From the NCBI GenBank assembly GCA_018241745.1, contig JAFEDG010000146.1, positions 1-64,000 of the forward strand: a DNA stretch of 64,000 nucleotides, written 5' to 3'. Below, piece by piece: positions 53,420 through 63,088 of the stretch (positions within the stretch are counted from its first letter, which is position 1; every line of letters begins with the position of its first letter). Source of the stretch: Pseudomonadota bacterium (GTDB lineage: Bacteria > Pseudomonadota > Gammaproteobacteria > Burkholderiales > Casimicrobiaceae). Position numbers and translations under genes: made by a program. The notes beneath the pieces are model-generated. The model was not told where the DNA came from, made no database searches, and saw only the letters and a list, made by a program, of their open reading frames with translations.

Positions 53420-55338
53420 CGGCGGCGGCGCCCGCCGCGGCCCTCGACGCCCTCCGCGACACGCTGCTCGACGCGGCGTTCGGCTCGCTGGACGCGGCGG
53501 CACGGGCGAGCCTGCGCGAGTGCATCGAATGGGTGACGGTGCCCGGCGGCGCCACGCTGTTGACGCAAGGCGCCCCGGGTGATGCGCTGTACGTAGCGAT
53601 CAGCGGGCGGCTGCGCGCCTCCGTCCGCGGGCCGGATGGCCGGTTGCGCCACGTCCGCGACATGGGTCGCGGCGAGGTGATCGGCGAGATGAGCCTGTTC
53701 ACCGACGCCCCCCGGTCGGCATCGGTCGTCGCACTGCGCGACTCGGTGTTGGCGCGGCTGTCGAAGCCTGCGTTCCAGCAACTGCTGGCCACCAGCCCGG
53801 ATGCGGGTATTGCGATCGCCCGGCATGCGATGCGCCGCCTCGAAGCCGGCGAGGCGCAACCGCCCCTGCAGCAACGTCCGGTGACGATGGCAGTCGTCGC
53901 TGTCTCCGCGGGCGTCGACGCCGCGACGTTTGCCGCCGAACTCGCCGCGGCGCTCGGGCGCCACGGCAGCGTGGCGACCATCGATGCGGCGACGGTCGAC
54001 GCCACGCTCACGCCAGGGGATGTCCCCGGCATGCCGGACGGCGATCGGGCGCTCGCGCTGGACGCGCTGGAGGCAGCGCACGACTTCGTGCTGCTCGTCG
54101 CCGACCGCGAAGCGAGCGACTGGACCAAGCGCTGCTTGCGCCACGCCGACGAGGTGCTGCTCGTGGCGGCAGCCGATGCGACGCCTGCGATCCACCCGAT
54201 CGAGGCGGAATGCCTGGCCGCGCCGCCCGCGGACCCTGCCCCCGGCCCGGAGCACGGCATCGCGCAGGTGCTCGTGCTGGTCCATCCGGCGGACACGCCG
54301 ATGCCGCGCGGCACGCGCCGCTGGCTCGCCCGTCGCCCCGTCGCGGACCACGTTCACCTGCGCCGCGGCTCGGCGCGCGACATGGCGCGTCTCGCGCGCA
54401 TCCAGAGCCGCACCGCCGTGGGCCTCGTGTTGGCCGGAGGCGGCGCGCGCGGCCTCGCGCACCTCGGCATCTACCGCGCGCTCCGGGAACGCGGCGTCGA
54501 GATCGACCACGTCGGCGGCACCAGCATCGGTTCGATCATGGCGACCTACGTGGCGACGGACCATGACATCGACACCGTGATGCGCGACGCCCGCGCCGCG
54601 TTCGGCGGCAACCCGACCGGCGATTACAACTGGCTGCCGCTCGTGTCGCTGATCAAGGGTCGCAGGCTGCGCCGGGCCGTGCGGGCGTCGCTCGCCTCGC
54701 TGTTCGGCTTCGACGCGGACGCGGAAGACCTCTGGAAGAACTTCTTCTGCGTCGCGACCGACTATTCCAACGCGCGCGAGGCGGTGCTGCGCCATGGCAA
54801 CCTCGAACGCGCGCTGCTCGCGAGTGTCGCGATACCGGGCGCACTGCCACCGGTGGTCATCGACGGCAACCTGCTGTGCGACGGGGGAACGTTCAACAAC
54901 TACCCGGTGGACCGGATGCGCGGCGCGCGCGGCGTCGGTGTCGTGCTGGGCGTCGACCTCGACGCGCGCAAGCCGCGCCGGCTCGAGTTCGACGACGTGC
55001 CGGGCACGTGGGAGCTGTTGCGCGACCGGTTGCGCCCGCATGGCAAGCGCCGCTACCGCCTGCCCTCGCTCGCCGCGTACCTGCTCAACGTGACGATTCT
55101 CTACAGCGCGTCGCGCCGCGATGCGGCGCGCGCCGCAACCGACGTGTACTTCCACCCGCCGCTGTATCGCGTGGGGATGCTCGAGTGGTCGCGGCTGGAG
55201 CCGATCGTCGCGCAAGGCTACGCCCATGCGATCGAGGTCCTCGACGGCCTGCCGGCCGCGATGCGTGCACGGCTTGCGCCGGATGCGCCCGCATGGCCGC
55301 CGGTGGCCACGCGACCTGCCGCTTACAATTCGCCGTAG
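53416..55338 (+). CDS. patatin-like phospholipase with N-terminal cyclic nucleotide-binding domain
   Basis: The 640-residue protein resembles bacterial neuropathy-target-esterase homologues. A cNMP-binding domain (about 20-135, with GEVIGEMSLFTDAPRSASV) is followed by a Rossmann-like spacer (about 155-320) and a patatin domain (about 335-500) with oxyanion loop GGGARG (341-346), nucleophile Ser370 in GTSIG, and catalytic Asp489 in DGG. It probably hydrolyses membrane phospholipids. The start is TTG at 53416, overlapping the dps stop, since the first ATG is inside the cNMP domain. Confidence 0.9.
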   Translation: MTAAAPAAALDALRDTLLDAAFGSLDAAARASLRECIEWVTVPGGATLLTQGAPGDALYVAISGRLRASVRGPDGRLRHVRDMGRGEVIGEMSLFTDAPRSASVVALRDSVLARLSKPAFQQLLATSPDAGIAIARHAMRRLEAGEAQPPLQQRPVTMAVVAVSAGVDAATFAAELAAALGRHGSVATIDAATVDATLTPGDVPGMPDGDRALALDALEAAHDFVLLVADREASDWTKRCLRHADEVLLVAAADATPAIHPIEAECLAAPPADPAPGPEHGIAQVLVLVHPADTPMPRGTRRWLARRPVADHVHLRRGSARDMARLARIQSRTAVGLVLAGGGARGLAHLGIYRALRERGVEIDHVGGTSIGSIMATYVATDHDIDTVMRDARAAFGGNPTGDYNWLPLVSLIKGRRLRRAVRASLASLFGFDADAEDLWKNFFCVATDYSNAREAVLRHGNLERALLASVAIPGALPPVVIDGNLLCDGGTFNNYPVDRMRGARGVGVVLGVDLDARKPRRLEFDDVPGTWELLRDRLRPHGKRRYRLPSLAAYLLNVTILYSASRRDAARAATDVYFHPPLYRVGMLEWSRLEPIVAQGYAHAIEVLDGLPAAMRARLAPDAPAWPPVATRPAAYNSP

Positions 55339-55341
55339 AAT
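55336..55341 (+). promoter_or_regulatory. -10 box of the SYLF gene
   Basis: TAGAAT overlapping the patatin stop codon, 43 nt before the SYLF ATG. No clear -35. Confidence 0.35.
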
Positions 55342-55384
55342 ATGCCCCCGGCGCGCATTCGCGCGCTCCCCCCAGGAGCCTTCC

Positions 55385-56065
55385 ATGACCCGAACGTTCA
55401 CCCGCTTCCGTGTCGCCTTGCTGGCGCTGGTCGCGGCCTGCGGCCTGCAGGCGACCGCCGCCAACGCCCAATCCGACCAGCAGAAGCTCGTCGATGCCGC
55501 CAACAAGACGCTGCAGACGTTCCTGCGCGATCCCGACATGACCTGGCTCCAGCAGCACATCGGCCAGGCGAAGGCGGTGCTGATCTCGCCGGAAATCGTG
55601 AAGGCCGGCTTCATCTTCGGCGGTTCCGGCGGCCGTGCGGTGCTCGTCGCGCACGAAGGCGGCAAGTGGCGCGGCCCGTCGTTCTATACGCTCGCCACCG
55701 CAAGCGTCGGCTTCCAGGCGGGCGTCGCCGTGTCGGAGATGGTCACGCTGGTGATGACCGAGAAGGGCATGAACTCGCTGCTCGCCGCGTCGTTCAAGGT
55801 CGGCGGCGATGCCAGCATCGCCGCGGGCCCGGTCGGCGCCGGCGCCAAGTCGGACGTGCCCGCGGACCTCGTCGCGTTCACGCGCGCCAAGGGCGTCTAC
55901 GGCGGCCTCAACCTCGACGGCACGCTGATCAACCTGACGGACGACTGGAACAAGGCCTACTTCGGCAAGCCCGTGCAGCCGGTCGACATCCTGATCAAGG
56001 GCTCGGTCAGCAACCACGCTGCCGCGCCGCTGCTCGCGACGGTGGCCAAGGCAACCGGCAAGTAA
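55385..56065 (+). CDS. SYLF (YSC84) domain lipid-binding protein
   Basis: A 226-residue exported protein: signal peptide about 1-29 (ending TAANAQS), then a SYLF domain with KAVLISPEIVKAGFIFGGSGGRAVL and GPSFYTLATASVGFQAGVAVSEMVTLVM. SYLF domains bind phosphoinositides in eukaryotes; bacterial members are periplasmic or outer-membrane associated, with unknown role. An AGGAG ribosome-binding site precedes the ATG, and a strong terminator follows. Confidence 0.92.
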   Translation: MTRTFTRFRVALLALVAACGLQATAANAQSDQQKLVDAANKTLQTFLRDPDMTWLQQHIGQAKAVLISPEIVKAGFIFGGSGGRAVLVAHEGGKWRGPSFYTLATASVGFQAGVAVSEMVTLVMTEKGMNSLLAASFKVGGDASIAAGPVGAGAKSDVPADLVAFTRAKGVYGGLNLDGTLINLTDDWNKAYFGKPVQPVDILIKGSVSNHAAAPLLATVAKATGK

Positions 56066-56085
56066 TCCGCACTGCAGCCTGTGCC

Positions 56086-56110
56086 AAAGGGGCCCCATGG
56101 GGCCCCTTTT
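56086..56110 (+). terminator. intrinsic terminator after the SYLF gene
   Basis: A perfect inverted repeat (AAAGGGGCCCC/GGGGCCCCTTT) with a 2-nt AT centre and a TTTT end, 20 nt after the stop. It probably also serves as an insulator towards the convergent ene-reductase gene. Confidence 0.9.
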
Positions 56111-56187
56111 CATTGTCCGGTCAGCGCACGATCGAACGTCGCTGCCCGTCACCACGGCTCGCCCGGTGCGGGCTCGCGCGGCTCGCG

Positions 56188-57267
56188 TCAGCCCGGCAGC
56201 GCAGGATAGTCGGTATAGCCCGCCGCACCCGGCGTATAGAACGTCGACGCGTCCGGCGCGTTGAGCGGCGCGCCGGTCTTCCAGCGGTGGACCAGGTCCG
56301 GATTGGCAAGGATCGGCTTGCCGACCGCGATGAGATCGCCGCGCCCTGCCTGCAGGTCGCGTTCGGCGCGAACGGCGTCATAGCCGCCCGACAGGATCAG
56401 CGTGCGCGTGAAGACGCGACGGAACGTCGCCTTGATCGAGTCGGTGACCGGCGGCGCGCCGGAGGCTGAATGATCGACCAGATGGACATAGCGCAGCCCG
56501 CTCGCGTCCAGGGCCTGCGCGAGCCACGCATAGTCGCTCTCCATGTCCGGGTACAGCGGCATGTCGTTGAACACGCCGTAGGGCGACAGCCGGATGCCCA
56601 CGCGGTCGCCACCGATCGCGTCGACGGCGGCCTTCACCACTTCCAGCACGAAGCGCGCACGCCCCGCGATGGCGCCGCCGTAGGCATCGGTGCGCAGGTT
56701 CGTGTTGGGCCGGATGAACTGCTCGAGCAGGTAGCCGTTGGCCCCGTGCAACTCGATGCCGTCGAAGCCCGCTGCCACCGCATTGCGTGCCGCCTGCGCG
56801 AACTCGTCGCGGGCCGTCGCGATGTCGTCGAGCGTCATCGCAATGGGCACCGGGTGCGGCTGCAGCCCTTGCGCATCGGTCCACATCTCGCCCGGCGCGA
56901 CTACGGCCGAGGGCGCCAGCACGCGCGCGCCCGGCGGAAGGTTCAGCGGGTGCGCGATCCGGCCCGTATGCATCAACTGGCAGAAGATGCGCGCACCGCC
57001 GGCATGCGCCGCCGCGGTCACCGCCTTCCAGCCCTCGACCTGCGCCGCGCTGAAGAGGCCGGGAATTCGCGCATAGCCCAGTCCATTGGGCGACGGCGAC
57101 GTGCCTTCGGTGACGATGAGGCCCATCGACGAGCGCTGGCCGTAGTACTCGGCCATCAGCGCATTGGGCACGTTGGAGAGCGCCCGGCTGCGGGTCAGCG
57201 GACACATGACGAGACGATTCTGCAGCGTGAGCGGGCCGAGGTTGGCCGCGGCGAACAGCATGGACAT
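56188..57267 (-). CDS. old yellow enzyme family ene-reductase (NemA-like)
   Basis: The 359-residue FMN-dependent TIM-barrel protein has NRLVMCPLTRSRA near the N terminus, the QLMHTGRIAHP segment, the catalytic pair HGANGYLLEQFIRPNTN-type with Tyr, and ILSGGYD for phosphate binding. It reduces activated alkenes, nitro compounds or quinones with NAD(P)H. The ATG at 57267 was chosen over an internal ATG two codons later; the longer frame to 57357 is not supported. Confidence 0.92.
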   Translation of the reverse strand: MSMLFAAANLGPLTLQNRLVMCPLTRSRALSNVPNALMAEYYGQRSSMGLIVTEGTSPSPNGLGYARIPGLFSAAQVEGWKAVTAAAHAGGARIFCQLMHTGRIAHPLNLPPGARVLAPSAVVAPGEMWTDAQGLQPHPVPIAMTLDDIATARDEFAQAARNAVAAGFDGIELHGANGYLLEQFIRPNTNLRTDAYGGAIAGRARFVLEVVKAAVDAIGGDRVGIRLSPYGVFNDMPLYPDMESDYAWLAQALDASGLRYVHLVDHSASGAPPVTDSIKATFRRVFTRTLILSGGYDAVRAERDLQAGRGDLIAVGKPILANPDLVHRWKTGAPLNAPDASTFYTPGAAGYTDYPALPG

Positions 57268-57392
57268 GGCGGGAATGGGGGAACGCGGCGCGATTGCCGC
57301 ACTGCAACATGATACGCGAGCACGATTTCCCGCCGGCCGCCCGCACGCGCCGTGCATTGGTCGCGACCCGCCGCCTTTCGTCGCAATCCGCG

Positions 57393-57422
57393 TTGACCGT
57401 GCAGATGCCTACCGCCGACAAT
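57393..57422 (+). promoter_or_regulatory. sigma-70 promoter of the cytochrome gene
   Basis: TTGACC (57393-57398), an 18-nt spacer and GACAAT (57417-57422), about 27 nt upstream of the cytochrome ATG, which has a GGGGAG ribosome-binding site. Confidence 0.65.
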
Positions 57423-57448
57423 GCGCGCGTCTCGACAGGGGAGTCCTC

Positions 57449-57934
57449 ATGAAAGTGCTGACCTTCGGCACGGCCGTCATCGGCCTCGCCGCCGTGCTTG
57501 TGCAAGCCGCTGCACAGGCGCAATCCACGCCCATCGGCAACGACGCGACCACGGCACGCGGTCGCTACCTGGTCCAGATCGGTGGCTGCAACGACTGCCA
57601 TACGCCCGGGTACGGCATGGCCAACGGCCAGGTGCCCGAGAGCCAGTGGCTGGTCGGCGACAGCGTCGGTTGGCAAGGGCCGTGGGGGACGACGTACGCG
57701 ACCAACCTCCGGCGCTGGATGGGCCAGCGGACCGAAGCGCAATGGATTGCCTATGCGCGGACGATGAAGCCGCGGCCGCCGATGCCGTGGTTCAACGTGC
57801 GCGTGATGTCCGACGAGGACCTGGCGGCGATCTATCGGTTCACGACGTCGCTGGGCCCCGCCGGCGCCGAGGCGCCCGCCTACGTGCCGCCCGGCAAGGA
57901 GGCCAAGGGACCGGTGATCCGCTTCCCCGGCTGA
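57449..57934 (+). CDS. periplasmic monohaem c-type cytochrome
   Basis: A 161-residue protein with a signal peptide (about 1-25, ending AAAQAQS) and one haem site CNDCH at residues 47-51. A downstream Met in RPPMPWFN is a likely sixth ligand. It is a small electron carrier of unknown partner. The upstream neighbour is a divergent ene-reductase and the downstream one an MFS pump; neither reveals a pathway. Confidence 0.85.
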   Translation: MKVLTFGTAVIGLAAVLVQAAAQAQSTPIGNDATTARGRYLVQIGGCNDCHTPGYGMANGQVPESQWLVGDSVGWQGPWGTTYATNLRRWMGQRTEAQWIAYARTMKPRPPMPWFNVRVMSDEDLAAIYRFTTSLGPAGAEAPAYVPPGKEAKGPVIRFPG

Positions 57935-57966
57935 CGGCAGCACAACCGCGCGCGATCGGCGCGTGG

Positions 57967-57972
57967 GACAAT
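57967..57972 (+). promoter_or_regulatory. -10 box implying a leaderless mRNA for the MFS gene
   Basis: GACAAT ending 8 nt before the TTG at 57981; transcription would begin about 2 nt before it. No Shine-Dalgarno is present. Confidence 0.35.
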
Positions 57973-57980
57973 GCCGGGCC

Positions 57981-59384
57981 TTGCAACGCACGATCCTGAT
58001 ACCGCTGATCGTGGCGTCCGCGCTGTTCATGGAAAACATGGACTCCACGGTGATCGCCACATCGCTGCCGGCCATCGCGGCCGACATCGGCCAAAGCCCG
58101 CTGGCGCTCAAGCTTGCGCTGACCTCCTATCTCGTCAGCCTCGCGGTGTTCATTCCCGTGAGCGGCTGGGTGGCGGACCGCTATGGCTCGCGCACGGTGT
58201 TCGCGAGCGCTATCGTCGTGTTCGTCGGCGGTTCGCTGCTGTGCGCGGTATGCAGCACGCTACCTGCGTTCGTCATCGCGCGCTTCATCCAGGGCCTGGG
58301 CGGTGCGCTGATGGTGCCCGTCGGCCGCCTCGTGCTGATGCGCGCGGTGCCCAAGAGCGAGTACGTCGCCGCGCTCAACTACCTGACGATCCCGGCGCTG
58401 CTCGGACCCGTCATCGGGCCTGCGCTGGGCGGGGCCATCACGCTGTACTTCCACTGGCGCTGGATCTTCGCGATCAACGTGCCGATCGGCGCGCTCGGCC
58501 TCTACCTAGTGCTGCGCCACATCCCGGAATTCCGCAGCGAAGACCGCCCGCCATTCGACTCCTTCGGCTTTGCGCTGTCGGGCCTGGGGCTCGCCGTGCT
58601 GATGCTCGGCTTGTCGTCGCTCGGCGGCCACCTGATGCCAACCTCGGTGACCCTGGCCTGCGTCGGCGCAGGCGCGCTCGCGCTCGTCGCCTATGGCTGG
58701 CATGCGCGCAGGACCCCGCATCCGGCGGTCGACCTGCGCCTCTTCAGGCTGCCCACGTTCTTCGATGGCGTGCTCGTCGGCTCGCTGTTCCGCCTGGGAC
58801 TCGGCGCATCGCCGTTCCTGCTGCCGTTGTTGCTGCAGATCGGCTTCGGCCTCGATCCATTGCGCTCGGGCCTCATCACATGCACGACGGCGGTGGGCGC
58901 GATGTTCATGAAGACGCTGACGATCCGCATCCTGCGCCGCTATGGCTTCCGCCACGTGCTGACGATCAACGGCGTGCTGGCGGCCCTGAGCGTCGGCGTC
59001 GCGTGCTTCTTCACGATCACGACGCCGCACCTCCTGATCGCCCTCGTGTTGCTGATCTCGGGTTGCCTGCGGTCGCTGCAATTCACGGCGCTGCAGGCAG
59101 TCTCATTCGCCGAGATCGCGCCCGCCGATGTCGGGCAGGCGGCGAGCATCACGAGCATGGCGCAGCGCCTGAGCCAAAGCCTCGGGATTGCCGCCGGTGC
59201 CTACTTCCTGCAACTGTCGGCATGGCTGCACGGCCATGACGGGATCGTCGCGTCCGATTTCTGGCCCGCGTTCGCGGCGCTGACGATCATTGCGCTGATC
59301 GCGCCGCTGTTGCACTTGCGCCTCGCGCACGACGCGGGAGCGGACGTGTCGGGCCATCGCGCGACACCGCGACCCGCCGCCTGA
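57981..59384 (+). CDS. MFS transporter (DHA2-like drug efflux)
   Basis: A 467-residue, about 14-helix MFS protein with ENMDSTVIATSLPAIAADIG, GWVADRYGSRTVFASAI (motif A) and ALGGAITLYFHWRWIFAINVPIG. I prefer the TTG at 57981, because the only upstream alternative (GTG 57963) lies before a -10-like box. It resembles single-component DHA2 pumps; no adaptor or outer-membrane factor is adjacent. Substrate unknown. Confidence 0.88.
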   Translation: MQRTILIPLIVASALFMENMDSTVIATSLPAIAADIGQSPLALKLALTSYLVSLAVFIPVSGWVADRYGSRTVFASAIVVFVGGSLLCAVCSTLPAFVIARFIQGLGGALMVPVGRLVLMRAVPKSEYVAALNYLTIPALLGPVIGPALGGAITLYFHWRWIFAINVPIGALGLYLVLRHIPEFRSEDRPPFDSFGFALSGLGLAVLMLGLSSLGGHLMPTSVTLACVGAGALALVAYGWHARRTPHPAVDLRLFRLPTFFDGVLVGSLFRLGLGASPFLLPLLLQIGFGLDPLRSGLITCTTAVGAMFMKTLTIRILRRYGFRHVLTINGVLAALSVGVACFFTITTPHLLIALVLLISGCLRSLQFTALQAVSFAEIAPADVGQAASITSMAQRLSQSLGIAAGAYFLQLSAWLHGHDGIVASDFWPAFAALTIIALIAPLLHLRLAHDAGADVSGHRATPRPAA

Positions 59385-59414
59385 CGGCACGCGGCGGAAG
59401 CGCAGCGTCGAGCG

Positions 59415-60311
59415 CTATGGTGCGTCGACCGCCGTCCAGCCCGTGCCGGGATCGAACGCCTTCATCTGCCGCGCGCGCGCATCGGTCGTGGGGCCGAGGT
59501 TGCTCTGGTACACGCGGCCGTCGGCGGCCATGATGAACGTCATCACGCCGGTGTCTCCCCAGGTCGCGGGCCATGCGACGACGGCAAAGCCGCCGGTCAT
59601 CTGGCCGTTGACGATGTAGCTTCGCGCCCCACCGGGCGCCGCAGCGCCCTGCGCCGTCAGGATCCGATAGCGATAGCCGTGGTAGGCGTCGCCGGGCTTG
59701 ACCGTCGCAGCGATGGGACCGAGCGGACTTTCCGGCTCGTCGGCGAGCGCCGGCCAATACAGTCCGTCGTGCTTGCCGGGCGTCGACAGCAGCTTCTGCG
59801 CATATTGCTGCACGCCATTGCGGTCGCGATCGTTCTGCGCGAAGTCGCGCTGCGCGTCGCCGATCGCGAGCAGCACCTGGATCACGTTGGTCTCGTTGCG
59901 ACCAATGCGCCGCGTGCGCAGCTCGTCGGCCGTGTGCTCGGTGTCGAAGCGCCAGCCACCGGCGGTCTTGATCAGCGGGATCGGCAGCGTCCAGCCATGC
60001 GTGCCGACCTCGAGGTAAGCCTTGCTGTCACCTGCCGGCAGCACGCGATGGCCGCGTGACCACGCTTCGAGGAACTGCGTAACGTCCTCGCCGCTGACGG
60101 CTTCGGTGGGCACGTAGCGCTTCCACGTCGTGCCCAGCACGCGCGCAACCTGTTCGTCGTCATTGCGCGAGACGCCGTCGACGAATGCGGCCACGGCCGC
60201 ATCCGGCGTCGGAAAAACCTGCTGTGCACCGACGGTCAGCGGCAGCGCCAGGACAGCGGCAGCCAGCGCCAGGCGGCGGGCAATGCGATAGAGCGATGCG
60301 TTATCGTTCAT
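59415..60311 (-). CDS. DUF2950 family exported protein
   Basis: A 298-residue protein with a signal peptide (about 1-29, ending VGAQQ) and the DUF2950 body: FPTPDAAVAAFVDGVSRND, GGWRFDTEHTADELRTRRIG, NETNVIQVLLAIGDAQRDFA, and GYRYRILTAQG. The role is unknown; it is probably periplasmic or outer-membrane associated. It lies 14 nt downstream of a DUF3300 gene, a pairing often seen in other proteobacteria. Confidence 0.88.
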   Translation of the reverse strand: MNDNASLYRIARRLALAAAVLALPLTVGAQQVFPTPDAAVAAFVDGVSRNDDEQVARVLGTTWKRYVPTEAVSGEDVTQFLEAWSRGHRVLPAGDSKAYLEVGTHGWTLPIPLIKTAGGWRFDTEHTADELRTRRIGRNETNVIQVLLAIGDAQRDFAQNDRDRNGVQQYAQKLLSTPGKHDGLYWPALADEPESPLGPIAATVKPGDAYHGYRYRILTAQGAAAPGGARSYIVNGQMTGGFAVVAWPATWGDTGVMTFIMAADGRVYQSNLGPTTDARARQMKAFDPGTGWTAVDAP

Positions 60312-60325
60312 GATCGTCCTCGTGG

Positions 60326-61726
60326 TCAGCGCCGTTGTCCGCCGCCGCGTGCGCCACCACCGCCACCGCCGGCACGCGCGCCGCCGCCTGCCGGCTTCTG
60401 GACCGGTGGCCGCGCGCCCGCGCCACCACCACTGGGTCGCGATTGCATCGCCTGGCGGCTCGCGTTGCCGCGATCGATTTGCTGCCGCGCGTTGGCATCG
60501 TTGGCGCCGCGGAACGCGTTGTCGCGGTTCTGTTCGCGCGAGCGCGCCTGAAGCGCCGACTGGTCGGACTGTTGCGCGCGCTGGCGAGCCGCGTCGCGGT
60601 CCACGGTCTGCGCTCGATTCTGATTCTGCACCGCAGGCCGATCAGCGCCGGCCGGCGCTCGCGAACCGGCGCGATCCGCGGTCCCGGCCGGGCCGTTCGC
60701 CGTACGGCGCGCAGCCTGATCCACCTCGAAGCCCTTGTTCTGCATCGTCGCCGCGGCCTTCTGGCGGCTGTCGTCGCGCCCGCGATAATTGTCGCGAGTC
60801 CCCACGTTGGCCTGGCGCGCGAGATTGTCGCGCTGCGCGTTGCCGCCGCGGTACGGGACGTTGCCGCGGTGGTCCACGTTGTGGTTCCAGCGCAAATTCG
60901 TGTTGTTGACTTCGAGCTTGCGATTGACGTTGATGTTGTTGTAGCGGTTCACGTTGATGTTGACGTTACCGTAACCCCAGCCCCAGTGCGGTTGGCCCCA
61001 CAGCGCGTTGGTGATGCCGATGCTGACGCCCCACGCGATGCCGGTGGCGACGGCGGTCGAGAACCAATAACCGGGCGGCGGCGGCACGTAGATCGGCGGA
61101 TACGCGGGATAGGCCCATGCGCCATAGACGAGCGTGGGGTTGTACGTCGGCACGTAGACGACTTGCGGCTGCGCCGGCTGGATGACGATCACCTGCGGCT
61201 GCTGTGCGGGGGCCGACGTTCCGGCGGGCGGCGGCGGTGGCGTTTCGCTCGTCACCGTCACCTGTTCGTTCGTCTTGAGGTTGCCGGCCTTCTGCGCCTG
61301 TGCCCGGAGCCGTTGCACCGAATCCATGACGTCGGACGGTTGCGCGAGGAACGCGTCGCCGAGATTCCGGACCCAGTCGGGCTTCTCGCCCATCGTAATG
61401 ATCACCTGGGGAAACGCGACGAGCGACTGGACGCTCGGATCCCACGGCTGATCCTGCACCATTTTCACGGCGTCGTCCCCCTTGGCATCCGGGTGCGCAC
61501 GCGACCACGCTGCGGCGCTCGCGACATCGGCGGGATACGTCGCCGCCATCAGCACCTGGGACAGCAGCGCATCCGGATACAGCGCGATCTGCGCTGTCAA
61601 CTGGTCGAGCTGGCCCGCGCTCAATTTGGCCGCATTGTCCTGCGCCAACACGAGCGCCGGAACCGCGAGCAGCGCGCACAGCAAGGCGCTGCGGATACGA
61701 CGCCGCCAACCATCGAATGAACTCAT
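60326..61726 (-). CDS. DUF3300 family exported protein with long low-complexity tail
   Basis: The 466-residue precursor has a signal peptide (about 1-29), a DUF3300 domain (about 35-255; LTAQIALYPDALLSQVLMAATYP-type start and VYVPTYNPTLVYG), a short hydrophobic Gly/Trp segment, and a long Asn/Arg/Gln/Gly-rich tail (about 270-466) that looks disordered and highly basic. The GGAGGAAGC ribosome-binding site supports the ATG at 61726. The function is unknown; E. coli YacH is a distant relative. Confidence 0.88.
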   Translation of the reverse strand: MSSFDGWRRRIRSALLCALLAVPALVLAQDNAAKLSAGQLDQLTAQIALYPDALLSQVLMAATYPADVASAAAWSRAHPDAKGDDAVKMVQDQPWDPSVQSLVAFPQVIITMGEKPDWVRNLGDAFLAQPSDVMDSVQRLRAQAQKAGNLKTNEQVTVTSETPPPPPAGTSAPAQQPQVIVIQPAQPQVVYVPTYNPTLVYGAWAYPAYPPIYVPPPPGYWFSTAVATGIAWGVSIGITNALWGQPHWGWGYGNVNINVNRYNNINVNRKLEVNNTNLRWNHNVDHRGNVPYRGGNAQRDNLARQANVGTRDNYRGRDDSRQKAAATMQNKGFEVDQAARRTANGPAGTADRAGSRAPAGADRPAVQNQNRAQTVDRDAARQRAQQSDQSALQARSREQNRDNAFRGANDANARQQIDRGNASRQAMQSRPSGGGAGARPPVQKPAGGGARAGGGGGGARGGGQRR

Positions 61727-61895
61727 GCTTCCTCCATGCGCCGGGTGCGTCGCGTGCCGGTGGCGGCATCGATTCCCCGCGCGGCCCGGAGTGTGCCACA
61801 TCATCAGTCCTGCTGCGCGAATTGCCGCATGCGCTGCTCGCGTCGCGTTCGGCTCGGGACGCGAGCGATCGGCGCCTCGCCTGCCCGCGGAAGCG
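61727..61895. other. upstream region of the DUF3300 gene up to the IS110 left end
   Basis: This stretch holds no gene. I see no clear promoter for the DUF3300 gene. The last nine bases (61887-61895) are the left half of the IS110 target. Confidence 0.4.
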
Positions 61896-61899
61896 CTTG

Positions 61900-61905
61900 T
61901 ATGTT
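61900..61905 (+). promoter_or_regulatory. left half (-10) of the IS110 circle-junction promoter
   Basis: TATGTT, 3 nt inside the left core. It lies exactly 17 nt after the TTGACA of the right end when the ends are joined through one CT core. Confidence 0.6.
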
Positions 61906-61911
61906 CAGTCC

Positions 61912-63074
<1,163 letters not shown>

Positions 63075-63088
63075 TTCAACACGGTTAC

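Noticed and set aside
57963..57980. GTG start of the MFS gene
   Set aside because: The GACAAT -10-like box lies downstream of it, so it would not be in the transcript if that box is used.
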